This document shows positions 9,046 to 17,815 of a stretch of 64,000 bases of DNA, piece after piece (the stretch's first letter is position 1; each line of letters opens with the position of its first letter). The notes beneath the pieces were generated by a model that had not been told where the DNA came from, did no database searches, and worked only from the letters and a program-made list of their open reading frames with translations. The DNA comes from CAYMJV01 sp964390545 (GTDB lineage: Bacteria; Desulfobacterota; BSN033; UBA1163). The DNA lies in assembly GCA_964390545.1 (NCBI GenBank), contig CAYMJV010000001.1, forward strand, positions 42,148-106,147, read 5' to 3'. The translations under genes and the position numbers were made by a program.

Positions 9046-10665
9046 TTATTTGGCCAAAATTCTCGTTTTTTCTGTGATTTGAGAAGAATAAGTTTCCCAA
9101 CTCCACTCAAGCGGATGCCCCAAGTCTACGTAAGACTTCATTGGAAAATTATACATTAAACGAATAATCGGCACAGTCGCAACATCTCTAAGAACTTTAA
9201 TCTGGGCTTCTTTCCAGAGGGCATTCTGCTTCGCAGAATTAAGTTCCCACCTTGCCTTTTCGATAAGGTCATCAATACCAGCATAATGAGAAAAATTCGT
9301 ATCAGGTTTTTTACCCGTTACGACGGTTGACTCGGAATAATAGAAACGGGTAAGAAAAACATCCACATTAGGTCGCCAGGCCGCATAATAGACGATTGGA
9401 CTCGCATCTTGACGGATTAAGCTGTGGAAGGAAGAATGGTCGACGACTTTCAACTCCATATCAATTCCAACCTTTTTAAGTTGGGCCTGGATCGCAATCA
9501 TTGGTTTTCTGTAACTACTCTCCATTTCGCTAATAATGACTTCTGTTTTAAAGCCGTTGGGGTAGCCGGCTTCAGCCAGAAGTTTTTTTGCTTCCCCTAT
9601 ATTGTTTTCGTAGACCACCCCTGCCTTAAGCGCATCTTCTTTGGTTAAAGCACCAGGAGAAGGGGGAGCTAGCGCCGCAGAATAAATCGGGGCGGCTAAA
9701 CTTTTTCCCATAAAAGCAGCCACTTCCTCGCGGGAAATGGCATAAGAAACTGCTTTTCGAACTTTCACATCGTCAAAGGGTTTCTTTGTCATGTTGAAAT
9801 AGAGCATTTGTGTTTCACAAGGACCGAAACCTTTGATGGTCACATCCTGAAAGGTCCCGACCTTTTCTACCCACTTCTCCTCTTTTAGCCCCTCGATGAT
9901 TTGTAACTCCCCTGTCTGAAGTCCGAATTCTCGGGAACTGACACTGGCCATATATCGAATGACGAGTTGTTTTATAATGGGAGCCCCTCTAAAATATTTA
10001 TTATTCGCCACAAGAGCTGTCTTCTGCCGGGGTTCATAGGACTCAAACATGAATGGACCTGTTCCAACTGGATGGGTTTTTGCCCACTCGTCACCCTTTT
10101 CTTCAATTGCTTTCTTGGAAACAATAAATCCACCAGCATAGTTGGCAACCTTGGCTAAAAAAAGGGTTTCGGAGATCGGCCTCTCTATCGTAATTTTAAC
10201 TGTATAGGGATCAACCGCTTCAAAGTCCATTCCAACATATTCACCAGCATAGGATGAACGCTTCGGATCAGCAGCACGTTTCAAGGAATAAACAACGTCT
10301 CCAGAAGTCAGTTCATGTCCATTTGGATAACCTGGAAATGGATGAAAATAGACTCCCTTCCGAAGAGCAAAGGTCCAGACTTTACCATCTTTTGAAACTT
10401 TCCATGATTTAGCCAAATCTGGCTCAACTTTTACTTGACTCCCAGGAGGATATCGAACAAGACCATTAAAAATCGGATCAACAGTACTTCGATCGACTGT
10501 TGTAGCTGATCGATGAGGATCAAGCGTTTGGACATCTCCAGCATCAAAAGCAATATTTATTACTTGCTCTTTTGCTAACTTTTCAGCAGCTCCTACACCA
10601 ATAACGTTGATGAATCCGACCATGAAAATAGCTGTCATTAAAAAAAGAAAAATTCTCTTTCTCAT
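9046..10665 (-). CDS. Peptide-type ABC transporter solute-binding protein (SBP_bac_5)
   Basis: This 539-residue exported protein has a lysine/arginine N-terminus (MRKRIFLF), a hydrophobic core and a small-residue cleavage region around GVGAAEK. The mature part shows the DppA/OppA family pattern, with NIAFDAGDVQTLDPHR at the start and LVRYPPGSQ, PFPGYPNGHELTSGDVVYS and GTGPFMFESY downstream. The start is the ATG at 10665 after AGGAGGAGG; an earlier start at 10719 would bury the signal peptide. It delivers substrate to the two permeases downstream. Its ligand is unknown; the setting favours a small amine or opine as readily as a peptide. Confidence 0.93.
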   Translation of the reverse strand: MRKRIFLFLMTAIFMVGFINVIGVGAAEKLAKEQVINIAFDAGDVQTLDPHRSATTVDRSTVDPIFNGLVRYPPGSQVKVEPDLAKSWKVSKDGKVWTFALRKGVYFHPFPGYPNGHELTSGDVVYSLKRAADPKRSSYAGEYVGMDFEAVDPYTVKITIERPISETLFLAKVANYAGGFIVSKKAIEEKGDEWAKTHPVGTGPFMFESYEPRQKTALVANNKYFRGAPIIKQLVIRYMASVSSREFGLQTGELQIIEGLKEEKWVEKVGTFQDVTIKGFGPCETQMLYFNMTKKPFDDVKVRKAVSYAISREEVAAFMGKSLAAPIYSAALAPPSPGALTKEDALKAGVVYENNIGEAKKLLAEAGYPNGFKTEVIISEMESSYRKPMIAIQAQLKKVGIDMELKVVDHSSFHSLIRQDASPIVYYAAWRPNVDVFLTRFYYSESTVVTGKKPDTNFSHYAGIDDLIEKARWELNSAKQNALWKEAQIKVLRDVATVPIIRLMYNFPMKSYVDLGHPLEWSWETYSSQITEKTRILAK

Positions 10666-10886
10666 TTTTCCTCCTCCTTTCGAAAGATAAAGTTCCCCCT
10701 CCAATTTTTCAGCACCCATCCCTTAGAAAGCCCTTCATGAAGCCTTTCAACGATTATACCTTAATGAAGGTGAATTACAAATGAAACAGATCACGAAGTT
10801 TAGTAATCCGTTGAAGGCGTAATCCCCCCGTCCCCTATAGAGGAGATCGCGCCCAACAGAATTGAACTCGTCAAAATCTGCCTCCA

Positions 10887-11786
10887 TCATTTGATGAGAT
10901 TCAAACTCTTTAGGAAATCACGGGCCACTTCCTCTGCTGGCTGCTTCTTACCATCGACTGTATAGTTTAAAGTAGCCATCGTTATATCACTGATTTTCCC
11001 AGCCAACTTGTTTAGGATATCGGCCACTTGAGGACCCTTAGCAAGGAGATCATCTCTAACGACTGGGGCAGCATAATAGGGAGGAAAGAACTTAAGATCA
11101 TCCTCCAAGACAACTAAGTTGAATGCCGGGATACGGCCATCGGTTGCGAACCCCGAGATCACATCCACTTGATTTTCTGCGATCGCCTTATAGACCAGTC
11201 CAGGGTCCATTCCCTTCTGGTCTTTAAATTTAAGGTCATAAAATTTTGTGAGCCCTGGGACTCCATCGGGTCTTGCCAAGAACTCAATGGTAGCTCCGAA
11301 GATGAGGTCTTTTGCATAGGGCTTCAAGTCAGAGACCTTTTTAGCCTTCAGGCGATCTGCATCGGCTTTTCGCATCACGATGCAATAAGTATTGTTAAAT
11401 CCCCAAGATTTCAGCCAAGTTAATTTAAACTTCTCCTCATACTCTTTTTTTACAATCTGGTAGGCCTCATCAGGATCTTTCACTGCCGGCTTTTTGAGAA
11501 TGGCAGTTAGGCCGGTTCCGGTATACTCAACGTAGACATTGATATCTCCACGGACAATGGCCTCATGACATATGACTGTTCCTCCCAAACCTATCTTCCG
11601 GTCCACCTTGAAACCATTGTTCTCCATCAAAAGGGCTACCATATTTCCTACTATGGTCTGTTCTGTAAAGCCTTTTGATCCAACAATGATCACGGGTTTC
11701 TCCTGTCCCTTTGCTTCCTGAAAAAAGGCAGGAATCAAAGCCACAAATACCACTGCCATCACTAGAACCATTCCAATTCTTCTCAT
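10887..11786 (-). CDS. Glycine betaine/choline-type ABC solute-binding protein (OpuAC/ProX/OsmF-like)
   Basis: This 299-residue periplasmic binding protein has a signal peptide (about residues 1-27). Family blocks are VGSKGFTEQTIVGNM and INVYVEYTGTGLTAIL, which match OpuCC/OsmF/YehZ proteins. Aromatic residues in TWLKSWGFNNTY may contribute to a quaternary-ammonium pocket, but I cannot assign them one by one. It is the last gene of a complete importer: ATPase, permease, permease, binding protein, all on the minus strand from 14266. Downstream lie the MttB-type methyltransferases, which suggests that the imported compound is used as food rather than only as an osmolyte. Confidence 0.9.
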   Translation of the reverse strand: MRRIGMVLVMAVVFVALIPAFFQEAKGQEKPVIIVGSKGFTEQTIVGNMVALLMENNGFKVDRKIGLGGTVICHEAIVRGDINVYVEYTGTGLTAILKKPAVKDPDEAYQIVKKEYEEKFKLTWLKSWGFNNTYCIVMRKADADRLKAKKVSDLKPYAKDLIFGATIEFLARPDGVPGLTKFYDLKFKDQKGMDPGLVYKAIAENQVDVISGFATDGRIPAFNLVVLEDDLKFFPPYYAAPVVRDDLLAKGPQVADILNKLAGKISDITMATLNYTVDGKKQPAEEVARDFLKSLNLIK

Positions 11787-11817
11787 TTTACTCCCTCCTT
11801 TTTGTAATCGAAAACAT

Positions 11818-12453
11818 CTATTGAGTAGTAGATCCTTTTCTTAACCGCCTCTCCGCAACCCCTAAGAGCATGTCTGCACCAATGGCTAATATTGCTGTTG
11901 GTATGGACCCAGCGAGAAGAAGGTTCGTGTCTGCCATCACGATTCCTTGAAAGATCAGATCGCCTAATCCTCCGGCCCCGATCAAAGCAGCCAATGTGGC
12001 TATACTGATACTCAATACTGTCGCCGTTCTAATGCCAGCCATGATCACCGGAAAAGATAAAGGAAGCTCAACCAGGGTGAGGATCTGTCGGTCTTTCATT
12101 CCTATTCCCCTGCCTGCTTCGATGAGCGAACGATCCACGTTTATAATCCCAGAATAGGTGTTGTTGATGATCGGAAGCACACCTCGGAGAACTAAGGCAA
12201 AAACAGCTGGTTTCAAACCAATCCCAAGAAGGGGGATCACCAGCCCGAGGATAGCAAGGCTTGGAATTGTCTGGCCAATGTTTGCTGAATTGACCACCAC
12301 GTGTGCAATTTTTCGATACCGTGTGATGAGAATTCCCAGGGGGATGGCAATGACCACCGAGAGGAAAATAGCGATGGCGCTCACCTCCATGTGCCGTAGA
12401 GCAGAAAGAAGGATGACTTCCCTCTTCTCAAAAAGATAGAACAAAAACTCCAT
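11818..12453 (-). CDS. Quaternary-amine ABC transporter permease (OpuCB/OpuCD-like)
   Basis: This 211-residue permease has five to six hydrophobic segments and the coupling region AGRGIGMKDRQILTLVELPL, typical of the ProW/OpuCB family (the E-A-G-x-G-x-G-M signature). The periplasmic end IGAGGLGDLIFQGI is also characteristic. It is paralogous to the permease at 12498-13133 and the two probably form a heterodimer. It is 31 bases upstream of the binding-protein gene. The ATG at 12453 follows a GGAGG motif. Confidence 0.92.
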   Translation of the reverse strand: MEFLFYLFEKREVILLSALRHMEVSAIAIFLSVVIAIPLGILITRYRKIAHVVVNSANIGQTIPSLAILGLVIPLLGIGLKPAVFALVLRGVLPIINNTYSGIINVDRSLIEAGRGIGMKDRQILTLVELPLSFPVIMAGIRTATVLSISIATLAALIGAGGLGDLIFQGIVMADTNLLLAGSIPTAILAIGADMLLGVAERRLRKGSTTQ

Positions 12454-12497
12454 TTCACCTCCTTTCGGATTTCAATGTTTTGTCCAACCCCTTAAGA

Positions 12498-13133
12498 TTA
12501 ATGGCGCAAACCTGAAGGCGTCAAAAATCTTTCTAACAGGACAAAGAAATAGTCTGTACCTATAGCGAGCAAGATAACTGGAACCGCCCCTGCAATGATC
12601 TGTTCGGTGTAAACACTGGCAATCCCTCTGAAGATTAACCAGCCCAATCCTCCAGCTCCAATATAAGCGGCAATGGTGGCTGTACCAATGTTCATGACCG
12701 CGGCGGTTCGAATACCAGCCATGATGACCGGAAGAGCCAAGGGAAGTTCCACCATCCTTAAGAACTGCCAACTACTCATCCCCATGCCCTTTCCTGCCTC
12801 GATCACAGCCCGATCGATTTGAGTAATTCCCACATAGGTATTCCGAATCAAAGCCAGTTGTCCGTAGAGTATTAATGCGATCACAGCCGGTTTCACCCCA
12901 ATCCCGATAAAAGGAATGAGCATTCCAAAAAGGGCAAGGCTCGGGATCGTATAGATGACGCCAGCAATCCCAATCACTGGGGTCACAAGTTTTCTTATTC
13001 GTGTGATCGATATTCCAATAGCGACTCCAATGATGGTCGAGATAATCACAGCCATCATCGCAACCTCAATATGTTCCAAAGTGAGTTTAAAGATCAATCC
13101 CAAATTCTTGATAAAGTAGTGGAGGATACTCAA
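12498..13133 (-). CDS. Quaternary-amine ABC transporter permease (OpuCB-like), TTG start overlapping ATPase stop
   Basis: This permease of about 211 residues carries the same family signatures as its neighbour, EAGKGMGMSSWQFLRMVELP and IGAGGLGWLIFRGI. The start I favour is a TTG at 13133. It overlaps the stop of the upstream ATPase gene as TTGA, and GGAGGG sits six to seven bases before it. That is the usual layout for translational coupling. An ATG at 13154 would add seven residues, but its ribosome site abuts the codon. A second frame at 12472-12771 is only a shadow. Confidence 0.9.
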   Translation of the reverse strand: MSILHYFIKNLGLIFKLTLEHIEVAMMAVIISTIIGVAIGISITRIRKLVTPVIGIAGVIYTIPSLALFGMLIPFIGIGVKPAVIALILYGQLALIRNTYVGITQIDRAVIEAGKGMGMSSWQFLRMVELPLALPVIMAGIRTAAVMNIGTATIAAYIGAGGLGWLIFRGIASVYTEQIIAGAVPVILLAIGTDYFFVLLERFLTPSGLRH

Positions 13134-14266
13134 GAGGCTCCCTCCTGATTCCATCCTTCTGAAGAGAAGAAACAGGCAAAATGGGTCATCGTCACAATTC
13201 CTTTTAGTCGTTCTTCCTCATCGACTACGGGCAACCAAACTACCCCTTTTCTTAACATTAATTCTAAAGTCGGCCTGATCTCTTCTTCTGCTTTCACGGT
13301 AGGAATATCTTGATCCATCAATTCTTTCACACTTCCCTGGTTTCGGTCTGTGAGAAGCTCAAATCGAATCACCCCTCGAAAGACCTCATGGTCATCCACA
13401 ACCAGAAGGATATCGCTCTTTCTCTCCTCCATCACTCTTTTTGCTTCGGCAACCCCGCTTCTTTCTGTAATATGATTCAATGCTGGCACCATAATGTCTG
13501 AGATCTTCAATAGTTTCATAAGCTTTAATCCACAGTCTTTGCCCACGAAATCCTTCACAAACTCATCAGCCGGTTCTCCCATGATCTTCTTTGAGGTGTC
13601 AAATTGTACAATCTTTCCAGTTCTCATCACAGCAATCCGATCACCCAACTTGATCGCCTCATCGATATCGTGAGTGACAAAGAGAATGGTTTTCTTGATC
13701 TTTAAGCGAAGTCTCAAAAACTCATCCTGCAATTGAGCCCTCGTAATCGGATCAAGAGCTCCGAACGGTTCATCCATCAAGATCACAGGAGGGTCTGCCG
13801 CCAATCCCCGGGCAACCCCTACCCGCTGCCTCTGGCCACCTGAAAGTTGATGAGGATAGCGATCTTTGAAAGCTGATGGTTCAAGGTCTACAAGCCTTAG
13901 AAGCTCATCGACCCGCGTCCCCTGGGTAGTGATAGACCAACCGATCAGTCGAGGAACAAGAGAAATATTCTGTGCTACTGTCATATGAGGGAAAAGACCT
14001 ACGTCCTGGATCACATAACCAATGCTACGCCGAAGAGCGATCACATCGATCTTGGAGGTGTCTTTTCCATTCAAGTAGATGTTTCCATCGGTGGGCTGCT
14101 CTAAACGGTTTAAGAGTTTGATGGTCGTCGTTTTTCCGCATCCCGAAGGACCCAAGAATACGTCACATTCCCCTTCATAGATCTCGAAGCTCAAATCGTC
14201 AACGGCCTTCGTGCCCCCCGGAAAAACCTTGCTCACTCTGTTAAATCTGATAATCGTACGAGTCAC
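13130..14266 (-). CDS. Quaternary-amine ABC transporter ATPase with CBS domains (OpuCA/ProV-like)
   Basis: This 378-residue ATPase has a Walker A motif GPSGCGKTT (about residues 39-47), signature LSGGQRQR, Walker B VILMDEP and a TH-D switch. The spacing fits the betaine/carnitine/choline subfamily. Two CBS motifs follow (about residues 255-370). In OpuA-type transporters these sense ionic strength or nucleotide and gate uptake, so osmotic control of this importer is plausible. It is the first gene of the transporter operon and overlaps the next gene by four bases. The intact CBS pair is an argument against a purely catabolic function. Confidence 0.94.
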   Translation of the reverse strand: MTRTIIRFNRVSKVFPGGTKAVDDLSFEIYEGECDVFLGPSGCGKTTTIKLLNRLEQPTDGNIYLNGKDTSKIDVIALRRSIGYVIQDVGLFPHMTVAQNISLVPRLIGWSITTQGTRVDELLRLVDLEPSAFKDRYPHQLSGGQRQRVGVARGLAADPPVILMDEPFGALDPITRAQLQDEFLRLRLKIKKTILFVTHDIDEAIKLGDRIAVMRTGKIVQFDTSKKIMGEPADEFVKDFVGKDCGLKLMKLLKISDIMVPALNHITERSGVAEAKRVMEERKSDILLVVDDHEVFRGVIRFELLTDRNQGSVKELMDQDIPTVKAEEEIRPTLELMLRKGVVWLPVVDEEERLKGIVTMTHFACFFSSEGWNQEGAS

Positions 14267-14446
14267 CTGATTTGGATCCTCCAGCCTATTCTATACTAAA
14301 TTTTTGATTGTTTGACAAGATTCTCATACCATTCGAGATAGAAGGAAAACAAGTATTGTTCTAAACTTGTTCGGGCAATCGATCAAAGCCAAACAGAAAT
14401 TGAGCGGGCGGACTGAAAAGGAGAAAGGTGATTCGTTGTTAGGGAA

Positions 14447-15532
14447 TTAGGACGATTTACCGCTCAAGAAGTAATGTCTCAATTCTTCTAGACCCAATTC
14501 AGCCAACTTAAGGTTTTCCAGAGTGCGGCCCTTGGCATAAAAATCAGTATCATTGACCACTGAAGCAAGGTGAATCATCGCCTCATAGGTGGGCACCGAT
14601 ATCCCTGCTTTCCGAGCTAACGAAACTGTGAGACAGGCTCCCATCGGTATATCTTCTGTGACATAGCGATCTTGCATGCTAAAGGGTCCTTGGCTTGAGG
14701 CTATCGCGAATTGTTCCACGGTCATGTTGAAAGAATCCCAAAAAATCTGGTCATAGGTATAAGGCTGATACCCAAATGCTTTAAATAGGGCTGACCGCTC
14801 CTTATCCATGCTGTAAATGACCTTCTTCACCGAAGGCGTAAGGCCTTCTTTGTACATCCAGAATTCCCCTTTTGAGTATTCTATTCTTCCCATGTTGAGT
14901 AAGGCACCTACCGGATGGACGATGATATTGACGTTGTATAAGGCAGGTTCCAATACACTGACTGCGGGCTGAACCACATCAGCGTAAGTTCCAGACAAAG
15001 CCTTCAAGACAGACTGGGTATCTGTGGCTGGAAAGGCTGCCAATAACATCCGGGGACCATCGATCCTGTGGATGTTGACTGTTCCCGGGCCATGCAGACG
15101 ACGACAGCAATACGGAAACGTCACCCCCTCCGCCAGAAAAACCCGACGATTCATGCCCATCTCATCCCATACTTTTCGAAATACGAGCGTCCCTCCACTT
15201 CCAGGCCACAATACGACGGTTTGGCCATCCGACAAATGAGGAATCAACTCCTTCGCTACCCGTTCATGTGTTAGGGCTTGTGTCGTTACCATAATCAGGT
15301 CTGCGCCCTGAACCGCTTCTGATAGATCCAAGGTTGCTAGTGCCACCTTCGCAAAACCTGTCCTTGCGATTCCAGTAACGTGAATTCCACCTTGAACAAT
15401 AACGGGCTTTATGTTCTCAGCGTATTCCGGAAATTCGAATAGTCGGCATCGGTGCCCTGCCAAAGTCATGTCGCCTGCCATTGCGGAACCACCATTCCCA
15501 GCTCCAATAATACAGATCTCTTTAGACCTCAT
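14447..15532 (-). CDS. NAD/NADP octopine/nopaline dehydrogenase family protein
   Basis: This 361-residue protein starts with a dinucleotide-binding fold, ICIIGAGNGGSAMAGDM. Its C-terminal half matches the opine dehydrogenase domain, including the HPVGALLNMGRIE segment, whose His is the usual catalytic histidine, and MQDRYVTEDIPMG. Such enzymes reductively condense an amino acid with a keto acid or run the reverse oxidation. The start is the ATG at 15532, preceded by GGGAGGAAAAG. It heads the minus-strand island and diverges from the aminotransferase at 15692. With the importers downstream it may oxidise an imported opine-like or N-alkylated amino acid. The assignment to family is firm, the substrate unknown. 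Confidence 0.88.
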   Translation of the reverse strand: MRSKEICIIGAGNGGSAMAGDMTLAGHRCRLFEFPEYAENIKPVIVQGGIHVTGIARTGFAKVALATLDLSEAVQGADLIMVTTQALTHERVAKELIPHLSDGQTVVLWPGSGGTLVFRKVWDEMGMNRRVFLAEGVTFPYCCRRLHGPGTVNIHRIDGPRMLLAAFPATDTQSVLKALSGTYADVVQPAVSVLEPALYNVNIIVHPVGALLNMGRIEYSKGEFWMYKEGLTPSVKKVIYSMDKERSALFKAFGYQPYTYDQIFWDSFNMTVEQFAIASSQGPFSMQDRYVTEDIPMGACLTVSLARKAGISVPTYEAMIHLASVVNDTDFYAKGRTLENLKLAELGLEELRHYFLSGKSS

Positions 15533-15691
15533 CTTTTCCTCCCTACTAGATAAATAAAGACTGCCCGACAAATTTTCTAAATCTTAACAATTTGAATCTT
15601 GTTCGGCAACTTCTTAGATAGTGGGGATAAAACCATTTTCATTCTAACTAAATTGTGTTATGTAGACTTTATTATTTGGGAGATATCATCT

Positions 15692-17023
15692 ATGAAACAT
15701 TTCTTTGATGCCTACCGACAAAAAACGCCCCTTTCAGAAAATCTCTTTAAGCGTTCCAGGGAAGTGATGCCAGGAGGAGTATCTCACAATTTTCATTACT
15801 TTCCGCCCTACCCCTTCTTTGTAAAAAAAGGAAAGGGATCTAAGATCTGGGATGTGGATGGAAATGAATATGTGGACCTCTGGATGGGCCATTATACGCA
15901 TATTCTGGGCCATCACCCCGATGTCATTGTCGAAGCGGTCCAACGGCAGGCGAAAGAAGGAATCCATTGGGGTATTGTTTTTGAGAAACAGGTAGCGTGG
16001 GCAGAACTCATTCGGGATCTCGTTCCCTGTGCAGAAATGGTCCGTTTCTGTTGTTCCGGGACAGAAGCAACAATGTATGCCGTGCGCCTCGCGCGTGCCT
16101 TCACAGGCAAGAAAATCATATTAAAGATGGCTGGTGGATGGCATGGAGCCAGTTCAGACCTCTCCTTAGGGATTAAGATGCCCTATGATAAGGAAGAGAG
16201 CCTCGGTCTTTTTCCCGAACTTCAGCAGAATACAAAAGTGATCTATTTCAATGATATCCAAAAGTCCCTCGAGGTCATTCAACAAACCAAGAAGAACCTG
16301 GCGGGTATTATTCTTGAACCTGCCATGGGCGAAGGGGGATTTGTTCCCGCAACGAACGACTATCTGAAAATGCTGCGTTCCGAGACAGAAAGACTGGGCG
16401 CGCTTCTCATCTTTGATGAAGTCATTACGGGATTTCGAGTCGCCCTGGGTGGAGCCCAGGAAAGATTTGGCATTCTCCCAGACTTAACCACCTTGGGAAA
16501 GATTACGGGTGGAGGATTTCCCGTTGGCGCGCTGGTTGGAAAAAGGGAGATCCTCGAAAAAACCTCCCCCGAATTAAAAGGCAACAAGTGGGAAAGAATT
16601 CTGATCGGCGGCGGTACATTCTCTTCGCATCCTTTTACGGCAGCAGCAGGATTGGCAATGTTAGGATATTTAAAGGATCATGCGGAAGAGGTTTATCCCG
16701 CTTTAGAAGCCCAAGGGGAGAAAGTACGAAAGGGGGTTCAAGAGAGTCTCCTTCGGGAAGGGGTCGATGCTGTTGTCACGGGAATCGGTTCACTCTTCCA
16801 GACCCATTTCCCTTTACAAAAAAAGGTGGCACTGAATTCTCCCCATTCAATCAACCAACTCACCGATGTAGAGAAAAGAGAAGTTGAATTTCGCATCAGA
16901 ATGTTGACCAAAGGTGTCCATGTGATGCACGGCGGTGGCGGACTGTCGATTGCTCACTCGGATAAGGATATTGAGAAGATCATTGAAACAGCGAGGGAAG
17001 TAGCAAGAGAAATGAAAGGTTAA
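15692..17023 (+). CDS. PLP-dependent aminotransferase class III, glutamate-1-semialdehyde aminomutase-like
   Basis: This 443-residue fold-type I enzyme has the class III pattern: SGTEATMYAVRLARA, GGWHGAS, LIFDEVITGFR and the PLP-lysine segment LGKITGGGFPVGALVG. The start is the ATG at 15692 after GGGAG; a TTG at 15599 would add an unlikely hydrophobic leader. It resembles HemL, but lies away from the heme genes and beside amine catabolism, so an omega-aminotransferase role is as likely. It is transcribed divergently from the opine-dehydrogenase-like gene, sharing a 159-base regulatory gap. Confidence 0.85.
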   Translation: MKHFFDAYRQKTPLSENLFKRSREVMPGGVSHNFHYFPPYPFFVKKGKGSKIWDVDGNEYVDLWMGHYTHILGHHPDVIVEAVQRQAKEGIHWGIVFEKQVAWAELIRDLVPCAEMVRFCCSGTEATMYAVRLARAFTGKKIILKMAGGWHGASSDLSLGIKMPYDKEESLGLFPELQQNTKVIYFNDIQKSLEVIQQTKKNLAGIILEPAMGEGGFVPATNDYLKMLRSETERLGALLIFDEVITGFRVALGGAQERFGILPDLTTLGKITGGGFPVGALVGKREILEKTSPELKGNKWERILIGGGTFSSHPFTAAAGLAMLGYLKDHAEEVYPALEAQGEKVRKGVQESLLREGVDAVVTGIGSLFQTHFPLQKKVALNSPHSINQLTDVEKREVEFRIRMLTKGVHVMHGGGGLSIAHSDKDIEKIIETAREVAREMKG

Positions 17024-17087
17024 GGTTGAGGGTAAGGTTAAGGGTTTGAAGCAAAGAGGAGGTTTTAATTTAAAGAGACGTACGGCC

Positions 17088-17741
17088 ATGGCGAAGGAGA
17101 CTGAAAACATCGGTGTAATTGTCGTCGATGTCCAGGGCGACTTCACAAGATTCAAAAACGGCTCCTTGGCTGTGGAGGGGACGGACGAGGCCTTTGTCAA
17201 GTCAGTGGAAGAGAATACGAAGAAGTTGAAATCAGCGGGTTTCCCGGTTTATGCCACCCAGGACTGGCATCCCGCGAATCATGCTTCTTTCTTTGCCAAC
17301 CATAAAGGGAAAAAGGCCTTTGATGTCATTAAGCTTCACGGAAAGGATCAGGTCCTCTGGCCCCCTCACTGCGTTCAGAAAACTCCTGGAGCAGAGGTTT
17401 TGTTGGATAACAAATTATTCAAGGCCGTCGTGAAAAAGGGAATGGATCCGCAGTATGATAGTTATTCTGGTTTCCAGGATGATGGTGGCAAAAAGACCGA
17501 GATGGACGGTATTCTTAAAAAAGATGGAATCAAAAAAGTGGTCGTCTATGGAATTGCCACTGATTACTGTGTGAGGGCTACTGCAATGGATGCCGCTGCA
17601 GCAGGTTACAAGGTCATCATGATTAAGAATTTGAGCCGTGGAGTGGCACCTGAGACTTCTCAAAAAGCCGTCGACGAGATGAAAGCCAAAGGGGTCGTTA
17701 TCCTCGACGATCTGGATCTACAAAAGATCAAAACCAATTAG
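17088..17741 (+). CDS. pncA: Nicotinamidase / isochorismatase family hydrolase
   Basis: This 217-residue cysteine hydrolase shows the nicotinamidase triad: Asp in VVDVQGDF, a Lys in AVVKKG and the nucleophile Cys in GIATDYCVRAT. The metal-binding motif DWHPANHASF matches PncA. It would convert nicotinamide to nicotinate in NAD salvage. I choose the ATG at 17088, since residues before it in the longer TTG frame (17046) show no conservation. The repeat-rich 64-base gap after the aminotransferase gene leaves co-transcription possible. A large nested hairpin at 17747-17807 follows. Confidence 0.88.
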   Translation: MAKETENIGVIVVDVQGDFTRFKNGSLAVEGTDEAFVKSVEENTKKLKSAGFPVYATQDWHPANHASFFANHKGKKAFDVIKLHGKDQVLWPPHCVQKTPGAEVLLDNKLFKAVVKKGMDPQYDSYSGFQDDGGKKTEMDGILKKDGIKKVVVYGIATDYCVRATAMDAAAAGYKVIMIKNLSRGVAPETSQKAVDEMKAKGVVILDDLDLQKIKTN

Positions 17742-17746
17742 ATTCC

Positions 17747-17807
17747 CACAATAAGGGGATTTTCATATTTCTATATCCTATAGAAATGTGAGCGGCCCCT
17801 TATTGTG
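17747..17807. terminator. Nested double stem-loop between convergent genes
   Basis: An outer perfect 12-base-pair stem (17747-17758 with 17796-17807) encloses an inner perfect 9-base-pair stem (17767-17775 with 17779-17787, loop TCC). It separates the nicotinamidase stop (17741) from the end of the convergent selenoprotein candidate (17816). The symmetry fits a bidirectional terminator. It is too far from the UGA codon to be a bacterial SECIS. Confidence 0.7.
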
Positions 17808-17815
17808 CTAGCAAG

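Noticed and set aside
12472..12771. Extra minus-strand gene over the permease end
   Set aside because: It is a frame-shifted shadow of the OpuCB-like permease.
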